A stretch of DNA of 64,000 bases from Akkermansiaceae bacterium UBA2381 (GTDB lineage: Bacteria; Verrucomicrobiota; Verrucomicrobiia; Verrucomicrobiales; DEV007): assembly GCA_002344215.1 (NCBI GenBank), contig DDSV01000058.1, forward strand, positions 16,157 through 80,156. The letters are read 5' to 3'. The notes under the pieces are model-generated. The model was given only the letters and a program-made list of their open reading frames with translations, was not told the origin of the DNA and ran no database searches. Position numbers and translations under genes: made by a program. Below are positions 9,455-17,704 of the stretch, in pieces (within the stretch, counting starts at the first letter, position 1; every line of letters starts with the position of its first letter).

Positions 9455-10836
9455 ATCCTCTCCTCCAGCGCCGCCAGTTTCTCGGAACCACCGCTCTCGG
9501 ATTCGGTCAGTTGGCTTTTCATTCTCTCCTGGGCTCCGAGACGGGAGTTATGTCACCGACGTCTCACCACCCGGCCCGCGCCAAGAGGGTGATTTTCCTG
9601 TTCATGAAGGGTGGCCCGTCGCACGTTGACACCTTTGATCCCAAACCTCTTCTGGATCGCGACCACGGCAAGGAACCTCCCTTTGACCTTCCTCGAGTGA
9701 CCTTCGCGAAGCAGGGCAACCTGCTGAAATCCCCCTGGAAATTCCGTCAATATGGTGAAAGCGGACTGCCCGTAAGTGATCTCTTTCCGAATGTGGCTCA
9801 ATGTGTCGACGACCTCTGCATCATCCGCAGTGCCCATGGAACCAACCCGGCCCATGGCGGAGCGGCTTTAAAACTCCACACCGGGAGTGATACCTTTGTC
9901 AGGCCGAGCATGGGTTCCTGGGTTGTTTACGGGCTGGGATCGGAGAATCGCAATCTTCCCTCTTTCATCACGATCTGCCCGACCCTTGCTCATGGCGGAG
10001 TCAACAACTGGGGTTCCGCGTTTCTTCCGCAGCGATGTCAGGGTACCCCGATGGGAACAGCGAGCACGCCTTCGGTCAATGCCAAGGTGAATCACATTGC
10101 GCATCCCTCCCTCGGACAGGATGTGCAGCGCCGTCAACTCGACTTCGTTCAGCAGCTCAATCGTCGTTCACTTGAGGAGAATCCGCATGCGGAAGCCCTC
10201 ACCGCACGACTCGAATCCTTCGAACTCGCCTATCGCATGCAGACGGCGATGCCGGACGCACAGGACATTTCTGGAGAGACTGAAGCGACCCGGAAACTTT
10301 ACGGACTGGACAATCCGGTTACTGAAAACTTCGGCCGTCAGTGCCTTCTCGCCCGTCGCTTCTGTGAGCGCGGGGTACGCTTTATCCAGGTGACGCACAG
10401 CGACACGGAGGTGCAATGGGACCAGCACTCCGACCTCTATCAGGGGCATACCAAAAACGCCGCCGAGGTCGACAAGCCCATCGCCGGTCTGTTGAAGGAT
10501 CTCAAGTCTCGCGGACTCCTCGAAGACACCCTCGTGGTCTGGGGCGGCGAGTTTGGACGAACGCCGACGGCGCAGGGAACAAACGGTCGGGATCACAATC
10601 CGCACGGATTCACCATCTGGATGGCGGGAGGCGGCGTCAAAGGTGGTTTGGCCTACGGCGCCACGGACGACTACGGCTACTATGCCGAGCGTGACAAGAT
10701 GCACGTGCACGACATTCATGCGACCATCCTGCACCTCCTCGGGCTGAATCACGAGCGTCTAACCTTCCGCCACGCCGGCCGCGACTTCCGCCTGACCGAT
10801 GTTCACGGCAACGTCGCCAAGTCCATTCTAGCCTGA
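9451..10836 (+). CDS. DUF1501 protein with Tat-like signal
   Basis: 461 residues. The start is a TTG at 9451 that shares bases with the TGA stop of the upstream PSD1 gene (TTGA overlap). No ATG precedes the twin-arginine-like signal RRQFLGTTALGFG at residues 7-19, so the TTG is well supported. The body belongs to the DUF1501 group of the alkaline phosphatase/sulfatase-like fold: FLFMKGGPSHVDTFDPK near the N-terminus, WGGEFGRTPTAQG near the C-terminus and a late HDIHATILHLLGL. Export by the Tat route suggests folding with cofactor in the cytoplasm and work in the periplasm with the PSD1 partner. Catalysis is unproven. Confidence 0.88.
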   Translation: MNPLLQRRQFLGTTALGFGQLAFHSLLGSETGVMSPTSHHPARAKRVIFLFMKGGPSHVDTFDPKPLLDRDHGKEPPFDLPRVTFAKQGNLLKSPWKFRQYGESGLPVSDLFPNVAQCVDDLCIIRSAHGTNPAHGGAALKLHTGSDTFVRPSMGSWVVYGLGSENRNLPSFITICPTLAHGGVNNWGSAFLPQRCQGTPMGTASTPSVNAKVNHIAHPSLGQDVQRRQLDFVQQLNRRSLEENPHAEALTARLESFELAYRMQTAMPDAQDISGETEATRKLYGLDNPVTENFGRQCLLARRFCERGVRFIQVTHSDTEVQWDQHSDLYQGHTKNAAEVDKPIAGLLKDLKSRGLLEDTLVVWGGEFGRTPTAQGTNGRDHNPHGFTIWMAGGGVKGGLAYGATDDYGYYAERDKMHVHDIHATILHLLGLNHERLTFRHAGRDFRLTDVHGNVAKSILA

Positions 10837-10964
10837 GGTGGGAGCAAAACTGAAGTCAGCGTCGCCGATTTTCTTCTCTGCGGCATTTAGGCGCGAAAGT
10901 TGCTAAAGCGGAAGACCTTAGGCACTGATTTCCGGAGAATGAAGGTGCCAGGCTCCTTCCCTCC

Positions 10965-12737
10965 ATGTCTATTTCCATCCCAGAGATCCCGGAGAACGCC
11001 CCGTTCTCGGAAGAACAGCGACTTTGGCTGAAGTCTTATTTGAGTGAACTCGTCAATTCCCTTCCGGGAACAGGAGCGAGCCCGCTTCAAGCGCGTGCGG
11101 CGGGTAAGCCTCGCGCACTTTTTCTTTTTGGAAGTCAGAGTGGCAATGCCCAGGCTCTTTGTGAAGGCTATCGGGAGACCATGTTGCAGGACGGATGGGC
11201 CGCCGAAGTCGTGGACATGGAGAAACATGCATCCGTGGACCTGACTGAAGAGCCTCTCATTCTCATCATCACGAGCACGTGGGGAGAGGGTGACCCGCCT
11301 GATAACGCCGTCGATTTCTGGGCCGGACTTTCTTCCACGGAGCATCCCGGGCTTGAAAACGCCCGCTACTCGGTGCTCGCCCTCGGCGACACGAACTACG
11401 CGGACTTCTGTGAAATGGGAAAACGTTTCGACGCCCGCTTCGAGGAACTCGGTGCAACACGGATCGCCCCCCGGGTCGATTGCGATGTCGACTATGAGGA
11501 TCCCGCCGGGGAGTGGTTCCGTGCGGTTCTATCCCGGCTCGATGCGATCGGAAAGGAAGCATTCGTTACGACCGTGGTAGCGGACGCCGTTCCAGTGACC
11601 CTACCCGATGCGAATGAACCCTACGGAAAGAAGAAACCTTTCCCCGCGACGCTGACTCATCGGCAAAAACTTAACAAGGCCCCGTCACCACGCGATACCC
11701 GGCACATCGAACTCTCCCTTGAGGGATCAGGCCTGAGTTACGAGGTCGGGGATGCCATCGGGACGATGCCCTGCAATGACGAAGCGCTCGTGGATGAGAT
11801 TCTCGGCCTTCTCCCCTTCAATACCACGGTTCCGGTAACGGTGCCCGACGGAAGCAAACTCCCCCTCCGTGAGGCACTCCTTGGGGTTTTCGACATTTGC
11901 ACGATCAACAAGGCCTTGCTCCGGAAATGGGCAACTTTCAGCCACCACCCTTATCTGCATGCCGTTCTGGGCGATGAGGATGAACTCGCAAGGATCATTG
12001 CAGGGCGGGAGATCATCGATTTGATCTATGATTTCCCCGCCGATTTCAAGAGCGGGCAGGACTTCGTTGATCTGCTCCGGAGACTCCAGCCGCGACTGTA
12101 TTCCATTGCCTCAAGCCCGCGGGCCCACCCGGAAGAAGTGCATCTCACCGTGGCAAAAGTGACCTACGAAAGCCACGGGCGCCTCCGGAAGGGTGTCTGT
12201 TCGACCTTCCTCTGTGAGGGACTTCCCGAGGGAGGAACGGTAAAGGTCTTCATGCAGCCGACGAAACACTTCAAGCTGCCCGAGGAACCGGGACGCGATG
12301 TCATCATGGTCGGCCCGGGAACCGGAATTGCCCCGTTCCGGGCTTTTCTGGAGGAGCGCCAGGCCACGATGGCCCCGGGCCGAAACTGGCTCTTTTTCGG
12401 AAATGCCCACGAAGCGACTGACTTTTTTTACGAAGAGGAACTCACCGCCATGAAAGAAGCAGGAGTTCTCACCCGCTTCGACGCGGCATGGTCCCGCGAC
12501 CAGGACTACAAAATCTATGTTCAGGATAAGATCAGAGAGAATGCCGAAGAACTCTGGAACTGGATTGATGGCGGGGCCTACTTTTACGTTTGCGGGGACG
12601 CGACCTACATGGCACCGGATGTGGAGAATGCACTCGTCGATCTGATTCGAAAATACGGAAACCTGAGCGACGAGGGAGCCCTGACCTACCTCAAATCACT
12701 CAAGGACGGGCACCGCTATCAGCGGGATGTTTATTGA
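10965..12737 (+). CDS. cysJ: Sulfite reductase flavoprotein-type diflavin reductase
   Basis: 590 residues in the standard diflavin order: an N-terminal FMN-binding flavodoxin domain (about 50-190; LFGSQSGNAQALCEGY, STWGEGDPPDNA), an FAD-binding ferredoxin-reductase-type domain (RLYSIASSPRAHPEEVHLT) and a C-terminal NADPH domain (GPGTGIAPFRAFLEER, YVCGDATYMAPDV, ending RYQRDVY). The length and C-terminus match the alpha subunit of NADPH-sulfite reductase, which passes electrons to the siroheme subunit CysI. No cysI or other sulfur assimilation gene is adjacent, so another redox partner is possible. The 3' end overlaps the convergent protease gene by 38 bases. Confidence 0.82.
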   Translation: MSISIPEIPENAPFSEEQRLWLKSYLSELVNSLPGTGASPLQARAAGKPRALFLFGSQSGNAQALCEGYRETMLQDGWAAEVVDMEKHASVDLTEEPLILIITSTWGEGDPPDNAVDFWAGLSSTEHPGLENARYSVLALGDTNYADFCEMGKRFDARFEELGATRIAPRVDCDVDYEDPAGEWFRAVLSRLDAIGKEAFVTTVVADAVPVTLPDANEPYGKKKPFPATLTHRQKLNKAPSPRDTRHIELSLEGSGLSYEVGDAIGTMPCNDEALVDEILGLLPFNTTVPVTVPDGSKLPLREALLGVFDICTINKALLRKWATFSHHPYLHAVLGDEDELARIIAGREIIDLIYDFPADFKSGQDFVDLLRRLQPRLYSIASSPRAHPEEVHLTVAKVTYESHGRLRKGVCSTFLCEGLPEGGTVKVFMQPTKHFKLPEEPGRDVIMVGPGTGIAPFRAFLEERQATMAPGRNWLFFGNAHEATDFFYEEELTAMKEAGVLTRFDAAWSRDQDYKIYVQDKIRENAEELWNWIDGGAYFYVCGDATYMAPDVENALVDLIRKYGNLSDEGALTYLKSLKDGHRYQRDVY

Positions 12738-13968
12738 CCGACTCAAGCGCCTGAATTCTTTCAACCGCAGGCGGATGACTGTAGTTGAGGAAAACGTAGA
12801 ATGGATGCGGGGTCAGGTTACTGAGATTGTCACGACTGAGCTTTCGCAGGGCATCCGCCATGGCACCGGGATTGCCGGTGACCCTGGCGGCATAGGCATC
12901 GGCTTCGAATTCATGTTTCCGGCTCAACCAGTTCCCGCCAATCGAAAGCACCTCACTCAGGGGCGACATGAGAATGCCAAAGAGAACAAGACTCACATAA
13001 ACAGACGTTTCGCTTACGCCGAAGGCATCGAAGAGCCCGCGATTATTCATCATGATTCCGAGGAGAAAGAACATAACCCCCGTCGTGATGGTTCCCACGA
13101 TGAGTGATTTGATGATATGACGCTTCTTGAAATGACCAATCTCGTGGGCGAGCACACCGACGAGTTCCGCTTCGGTGTGTTTCTCAATGAGGGTATCGAA
13201 GAGCGCGATGCGCTTATTTTTCCCGAAGCCGGAGAAAAACGCATTCGATTTCGTGGAGCGCTTTGAGCCATCCATGACACTGACCTCCTTGAGAGGGAAT
13301 TCACACTTTTCCGACATCCGGTGAATGGCCTCCTTCAAACTGCCCTCCTCGAGTGGTTCGAACTTGTTGAAGAGAGGCATGATCCAGGTCGGGGCGACAT
13401 AGGCAAGGAGGAGTGAAAAGGCCGTCACTAGAATCCAGCCCCAGAACCAGGCCATCGGAACAGTCTGAAAAACCCAGAGTAACAAGGCAAGAAGCGGAAT
13501 CCCGATAATCGCACCTAGAATAGCGGCCTTGGCGAGATCGGAAATCCAGACACCGGGAGTGGTCTTGTTGAATCCGAACTCCTCCTCAAGCAAAAAGGTA
13601 TCGTAGAGATCGAAGGGCAGATTGAGAAGCTGAAGACCGATCACCAGAGCGCCGATATAAAGAATCCCGGTCACAATCGGTCCATATCCTAATGCCCTGA
13701 CCTGATCATCGAGCCAGCCGAATCCTCCGAGACACCAGAAGAGAAAGAGGATGACGAGAGAAAAGATCCCCTCTCCTATCCCGAGAACCGCCTTGGCGCG
13801 GGTATAGGCCTGTGATCGTTCGTAGGCCTCCTGGTCGACCAGTTCGCGAAACGAATCCGGAATTTCGGGCCCCAGAGACTTCAGATTCAACAAGGTCGCG
13901 AGGAGGTCCACTTTCCATAGGACCACCAGCGCTACGACGATGACGGCAAACCAGACATTCACTTGCAT
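12700..13968 (-). CDS. Ste24/CAAX-type M48 membrane metalloprotease
   Basis: About 422 residues with several membrane segments and zinc site HEIGH at 275-279, followed by the third-ligand region RKHEFEADAYA (350-360). The layout of N-terminal membrane helices, zinc site, further helices and a C-terminal HPP motif matches the bacterial Ste24-like (CAAX protease 1) branch of M48, which cleaves membrane or exported proteins. Start choice: ATG at 13968, with GGAGG only two bases upstream; a GTG two codons later has eight-base spacing and may be the real start. An in-frame upstream start at 14004 has no support. It overlaps cysJ tail to tail by 38 bases. Confidence 0.85.
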   Translation of the reverse strand: MQVNVWFAVIVVALVVLWKVDLLATLLNLKSLGPEIPDSFRELVDQEAYERSQAYTRAKAVLGIGEGIFSLVILFLFWCLGGFGWLDDQVRALGYGPIVTGILYIGALVIGLQLLNLPFDLYDTFLLEEEFGFNKTTPGVWISDLAKAAILGAIIGIPLLALLLWVFQTVPMAWFWGWILVTAFSLLLAYVAPTWIMPLFNKFEPLEEGSLKEAIHRMSEKCEFPLKEVSVMDGSKRSTKSNAFFSGFGKNKRIALFDTLIEKHTEAELVGVLAHEIGHFKKRHIIKSLIVGTITTGVMFFLLGIMMNNRGLFDAFGVSETSVYVSLVLFGILMSPLSEVLSIGGNWLSRKHEFEADAYAARVTGNPGAMADALRKLSRDNLSNLTPHPFYVFLNYSHPPAVERIQALESVNKHPADSGARP

Positions 13969-14083
13969 CGCCTCCGGTGTACCCCAGCGAAGGTGATCCG
14001 GCAAACGCTTTTCATGTTCACCTCTGTCCGGGAAACCCGACTAAAATTCTGTTCACTTTCCCGATTCTCCCCTACATTCGCTC

Positions 14084-14965
14084 ATGACTCAGGCACGACT
14101 GAAGGTCCTGAAAACCTACAAACTCTACATCGGGGGAAAGTTCCCCCGGACAGAGAGCGGACGCACCATGACAGCCCAGCATGCCACCACCGGGGAACAC
14201 CTTGCTCACTACTGCCACGCTTCGCGTAAGGACCTGCGGGACGCGGTGGTCGCGGCAAAGTCAGCGCTTCCCGGTTGGAGCGCGACGACCTCGTATTTAA
14301 AAGGGCAGATTCTCTATCGGGCGGCCGAGATCATTGAAGGCCGTGCCGCCGGTTTCAGCGCGGAAATCGCTGATCTCACAGGTGTCTCCACGGCGAGCGC
14401 AGGGGTCGAAGTCGCGGCGGCGATTGATCGGCTCGTCTACTTTGCCGGCTGGACCGACAAATACGCGCAGGTTTTCAGCTCAGTGAATCCGGTTGCCAGC
14501 TCGCATTTCAACTTCACCTTCCCCGAGCCGACGGGAGTCGTCGGAATTTTTGCCCCCGATACCCCCTCCTTTCTCGCTCTCGTTTCACTCATTGCCCAGG
14601 TCATCCTGACCGGGAACACGAGCGTGGTAATCGCCTCTGAAACCGCTCCTCTTCCGGCCATTTCACTGGGGGAAGCTCTCGCCACCAGCGACATTCCCGG
14701 CGGCGTGGTTAACCTCCTCACCGGCAAGAGAGCTGAGCTCGCCCCCTGGCTCGCCGGGCACATGGAGGTGAATGCGATTATAAACGCATCCGGCGATCCG
14801 AAGATACATGCCATCCTTCAGACAGGGTCGGGGGACAACCTTAAGAGGGTTCACTCCCACGCCCTCGCCTCGCCCGACGACTGGTTTGGAGACGCGGCAA
14901 GAGATCCCTACCGCATCCTTCATACCGTAGAACACAAAACCGCCTGGCATCCGATCGGGGTCTGA
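14084..14965 (+). CDS. Half-length aldehyde-dehydrogenase-like protein, catalytic domain absent
   Basis: 293 residues that match only the N-terminal, NAD-binding part of the aldehyde dehydrogenase fold: YIGGKFPRTESGRTM near the start, PTGVVGIFAPDTPSFLALVS mid-protein, and the late stretch DNLKRV where true enzymes continue with the glutamate-containing LELGGK. Here it reads NLKRVHSHALAS, so the general-base glutamate and the whole domain with the catalytic cysteine are missing. The protein ends cleanly with KTAWHPIGV, not in a frameshift. It resembles the non-catalytic ALDH16-type partners found near deoxyribose-degradation genes. The next gene, phosphopentomutase, starts four bases after its stop, supporting a nucleoside/deoxyribose role. 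A structural or regulatory subunit is likely, an active enzyme unlikely. Confidence 0.75.
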   Translation: MTQARLKVLKTYKLYIGGKFPRTESGRTMTAQHATTGEHLAHYCHASRKDLRDAVVAAKSALPGWSATTSYLKGQILYRAAEIIEGRAAGFSAEIADLTGVSTASAGVEVAAAIDRLVYFAGWTDKYAQVFSSVNPVASSHFNFTFPEPTGVVGIFAPDTPSFLALVSLIAQVILTGNTSVVIASETAPLPAISLGEALATSDIPGGVVNLLTGKRAELAPWLAGHMEVNAIINASGDPKIHAILQTGSGDNLKRVHSHALASPDDWFGDAARDPYRILHTVEHKTAWHPIGV

Positions 14966-14969
14966 GGAG

Positions 14970-16124
14970 GTGAAACAGGCGCTCCTCATCATTCTCGATT
15001 CACTGGGCATCGGTCATGCTCCCGATGCGGCGGCATTCGGTGACGACGGAGCAAACACGCTGGGGAACATCCGCAAGGCTGTTCCCGGATTCTCACTCCC
15101 CCATCTCGATCGCGCGGGGCTCACCACGGCAGAAGCATTGGCGGCGGGAAACCATCCTGACACGCAAACACCTCTCTCAACCGCATGCCTCACCGAACAG
15201 TCGGCAGGAAAGGACACCGTGACCGGTCACTGGGAGATCGCCGGAGCGCCTCTCGCTTCGCCCTTCGCGACTTTTACGCGCTTCCCCGACTCGCTGGTGA
15301 AGGAGATGGAAGACACATGTGGCGTCGTCTTTCTTGGTAACTATGCCCGGTCCGGCACGGTTATTCTCGATGAATTGGGAAGTGAGCATTTGAGGTCAGG
15401 GCGTCCGATTCTTTACACCAGTGCCGATTCGGTGATCCAGATTGCGGCGCACGAGTCGATCATCCCGCTAGTCCGGCTCTACGAAATCTGCCGTCGGTGC
15501 CGCCAAATCGCCGACCGGGAAAGGATAGGACGCGTCATCGCCCGTCCTTTCGAAGGTGAACCGGGAGCCTTTCGACGCACCGCCAACCGGCATGATTTTT
15601 CGATGCGTCCCCCTGAAACGATTCTGAATCGTCTCTCCGGTGCCGGAGTCGAGGTCATCGGTGTGGGGAAAATCGCGGACATCTTTTCGGGATCCGGAAT
15701 CGCCCGATCATTTCCAACCACCGGTAATGCCGATGGATGTTCTGTAATGGATACACTCCTCGACGAAGCCTTCGAAAAACCCCGGCTGATCTTCTCCAAC
15801 CTCGTCGATTTCGATTCACTGTACGGGCATCGACGGGACCCTATCGGCTACGCCGGAGCGCTCAAGGCTTTCGATGCATGGTTCGGGAGTATGTTGCCCC
15901 GCCTCGACGAGAACACCCTGCTGATGATTACCGCCGATCACGGAAACGATCCTACCTGGATCGGAACCGATCACACCCGCGAGCGGGTCCCTCTATTAAT
16001 GAAAGCTCCCGGACCATCCCGCTGCCTCGGCGTTCGGGACAGTTTTGCCGACGTCGCCGCCACCCTGGGAGACTGGTTCGGGCTTTCCGATCCTGGCCCG
16101 TTCGGCACCAGCTTCCTCGGCTGA
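14970..16124 (+). CDS. deoB: Phosphopentomutase DeoB
   Basis: 384 residues, close to the family length of about 390-400. The alkaline-phosphatase-superfamily metal motifs are present: IILDSLGIGHAPDA at the N-terminus (D10), the DGANTLGNI segment carrying the phospho-threonine, and TADHGNDPTWIGTDHTRERVPLL near the C-terminus. The cap-domain stretch SGKDTVTGHWE-like (AGKDTVTGHWEIAG) is also diagnostic. It interconverts ribose- or deoxyribose-1-phosphate and the 5-phosphates in nucleoside salvage. The only in-frame start is GTG at 14970, unusually tight against a GAGGAG sequence that ends at its first base; coupling with the ALDH-like gene probably helps initiation. Confidence 0.92.
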   Translation: MKQALLIILDSLGIGHAPDAAAFGDDGANTLGNIRKAVPGFSLPHLDRAGLTTAEALAAGNHPDTQTPLSTACLTEQSAGKDTVTGHWEIAGAPLASPFATFTRFPDSLVKEMEDTCGVVFLGNYARSGTVILDELGSEHLRSGRPILYTSADSVIQIAAHESIIPLVRLYEICRRCRQIADRERIGRVIARPFEGEPGAFRRTANRHDFSMRPPETILNRLSGAGVEVIGVGKIADIFSGSGIARSFPTTGNADGCSVMDTLLDEAFEKPRLIFSNLVDFDSLYGHRRDPIGYAGALKAFDAWFGSMLPRLDENTLLMITADHGNDPTWIGTDHTRERVPLLMKAPGPSRCLGVRDSFADVAATLGDWFGLSDPGPFGTSFLG

Positions 16125-16138
16125 CTCAGAAATAGGGC

Positions 16139-17386
16139 TTATTCCATCTCCCCAAGGCAATAAAGCCACTCCCGCCGCTCTTCAGACGCGTCAGCGGTCC
16201 GGAGAAAGATGAGATTATCGACAAACGCCGGAGTCGCAAAACCCTCTGCCCCCAGTTGGTTTTCAGCGAGTTTTGTGAATTTATCGGGATTGGGAAGGAA
16301 CACGTGGGTTATCCCCCGCTCGTTCATCGCATAAATGCGCCCCCCGGCCAGAATGGGAGAGGCACTCACGGGACCTCCAAGTCTGACCTTCCATCTTTCC
16401 TCACCGGTAAGAGCATTCCAGCACACCGCGATTCCCCCGTCATTAAACGCGTAAAGATGCCCCTCGTGATAGAGCAATGATTGCTCATAGGACATATCTC
16501 CGTTCCTCCACAAGACCCGGGGCTCACCGTCGGCATGGATCGCGATCGTCTCCTTGTTGGGAAATCCCCCGCTCGCGAAAACGCTGTCCGAGCTCCAAAC
16601 CATCGTTCCGCAGGTCGCCTTGCTGGACCCATCGACCGCCCAGAGAAGTTTACCGGATCCGGGATCAAAGCTGCAAACCCGGTCGGCACCGCTGAGGAGA
16701 AGTTGATCCATCTTGCCCACACGGGCGACGATAGGAGATGAATAGCTCGTCTTTACCCGGCGTTCCGTCCTCCAGATCTCCCCACCGTCGCTCGTCCGGA
16801 ATGCAGCGAGAAAACCATCCGCGGTAAACTCGGACGATACAATGATGGAGCCACCGAAAACGGTCGGACTTGGTGCGTAACCGTACCCGTAATCACACTC
16901 ATAGGGGCCCGTCTCCTTTTGCCAGACCACCTCACCCGTCAAGGTCATCGCTGAGAGCATGACTTTTCCCGCATTGTGGAAGGCGACGTAGAGATGTTGA
17001 CCATCCGACGCGGGAGTCGGTGTCGCCGCACTGTTCTTACGGTGGAGCTTTTCGGGGAGTCCGCCGGAATGAAGGCGCTCTTTCCATCTTATCGACCCGT
17101 CGGCCCGGCTGTAGGCGAGAATAAACTGACCATCATCCGTTGCCGTCGTCACCATCACAAGGTCACCAACAACCACAGGGCTCGACAATCCCCTCCCCGG
17201 AATTAAGGCTTTCCAACGGACATTGTTGGTTTCACTCCATTCCAAGGGAGGCCTGGCCGAAGCTTCGGCAATACCATTCCCTGTGGGGCCGCGCCATTGG
17301 AGCCACTCAGTTGCGGCTCCCCGGTCCTGAAACCCAAAGACGCAAAATAGGCTCATCGCTATAAAAGCAGCTGCCTCAATCTTCAT
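16139..17386 (-). CDS. Exported PQQ-like beta-propeller protein
   Basis: 415 residues with an N-terminal signal peptide (MKIEAAAFIAMSLFCVFGF, first 20 or so residues) followed by WLQWRGPTGNG, the usual entry of verrucomicrobial and planctomycete PQQ-propeller proteins. The rest is built of tryptophan-containing blades such as DGSIRWKE, GEVVWQKE, GEIWRTE, GKLLWAVD and GEERWKV. It is related in fold to BamB and quinoprotein dehydrogenases, but I see no dehydrogenase signature and no neighbour that fixes a function. ATG at 17386 was chosen over an upstream in-frame start because it begins the signal peptide. The 3' end nearly touches convergent deoB. Confidence 0.8.
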   Translation of the reverse strand: MKIEAAAFIAMSLFCVFGFQDRGAATEWLQWRGPTGNGIAEASARPPLEWSETNNVRWKALIPGRGLSSPVVVGDLVMVTTATDDGQFILAYSRADGSIRWKERLHSGGLPEKLHRKNSAATPTPASDGQHLYVAFHNAGKVMLSAMTLTGEVVWQKETGPYECDYGYGYAPSPTVFGGSIIVSSEFTADGFLAAFRTSDGGEIWRTERRVKTSYSSPIVARVGKMDQLLLSGADRVCSFDPGSGKLLWAVDGSSKATCGTMVWSSDSVFASGGFPNKETIAIHADGEPRVLWRNGDMSYEQSLLYHEGHLYAFNDGGIAVCWNALTGEERWKVRLGGPVSASPILAGGRIYAMNERGITHVFLPNPDKFTKLAENQLGAEGFATPAFVDNLIFLRTADASEERREWLYCLGEME

Positions 17387-17471
17387 ATTGCCGGAGGGAT
17401 TCGTCGCAAGAATTTGAATAAACAACGAATCGATGGAAGTTTCAAGGGACACAGTCCCACGTGTTCCCACA

Positions 17472-17654
17472 ATGTCAGATTTGAACGACGCACCCGATTC
17501 CGAAACCGTTTCGCTTTACCAGGAGTTCCTGGCCGAGCGGGAGGAGATCTTGAAATACAAATGGATTAAGAGCGAGGAAGCAGGACACGACATCGGCCTG
17601 GAGACCGCACTCGTCGAGTGGGCCCAGAACTTCCGCGAGAAGTGGAAGAAGTAG
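17472..17654 (+). CDS. Small helical hypothetical protein (60 aa)
   Basis: A 60-residue highly charged protein, mostly helical, with the distinctive stretch EREEILKYKWIKSEEAGHD followed by IGLETALVEWAQNFREKW. The conserved-looking W and K/R pattern and lack of a competing frame argue that it is real. It is divergent from the PQQ-propeller gene and convergent with ftsZ. ATG at 17472 is preferred to an in-frame start at 17433 because the extra residues look non-coding. I recall similar tails in proteins of several phyla but cannot name the family with confidence; no function is proposed. Confidence 0.6.
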   Translation: MSDLNDAPDSETVSLYQEFLAEREEILKYKWIKSEEAGHDIGLETALVEWAQNFREKWKK

Positions 17655-17704
17655 TCACTCTCCACTTCACGGCGACGATAAGCCGGCAAGCCCCGGCACT
17701 GCCC

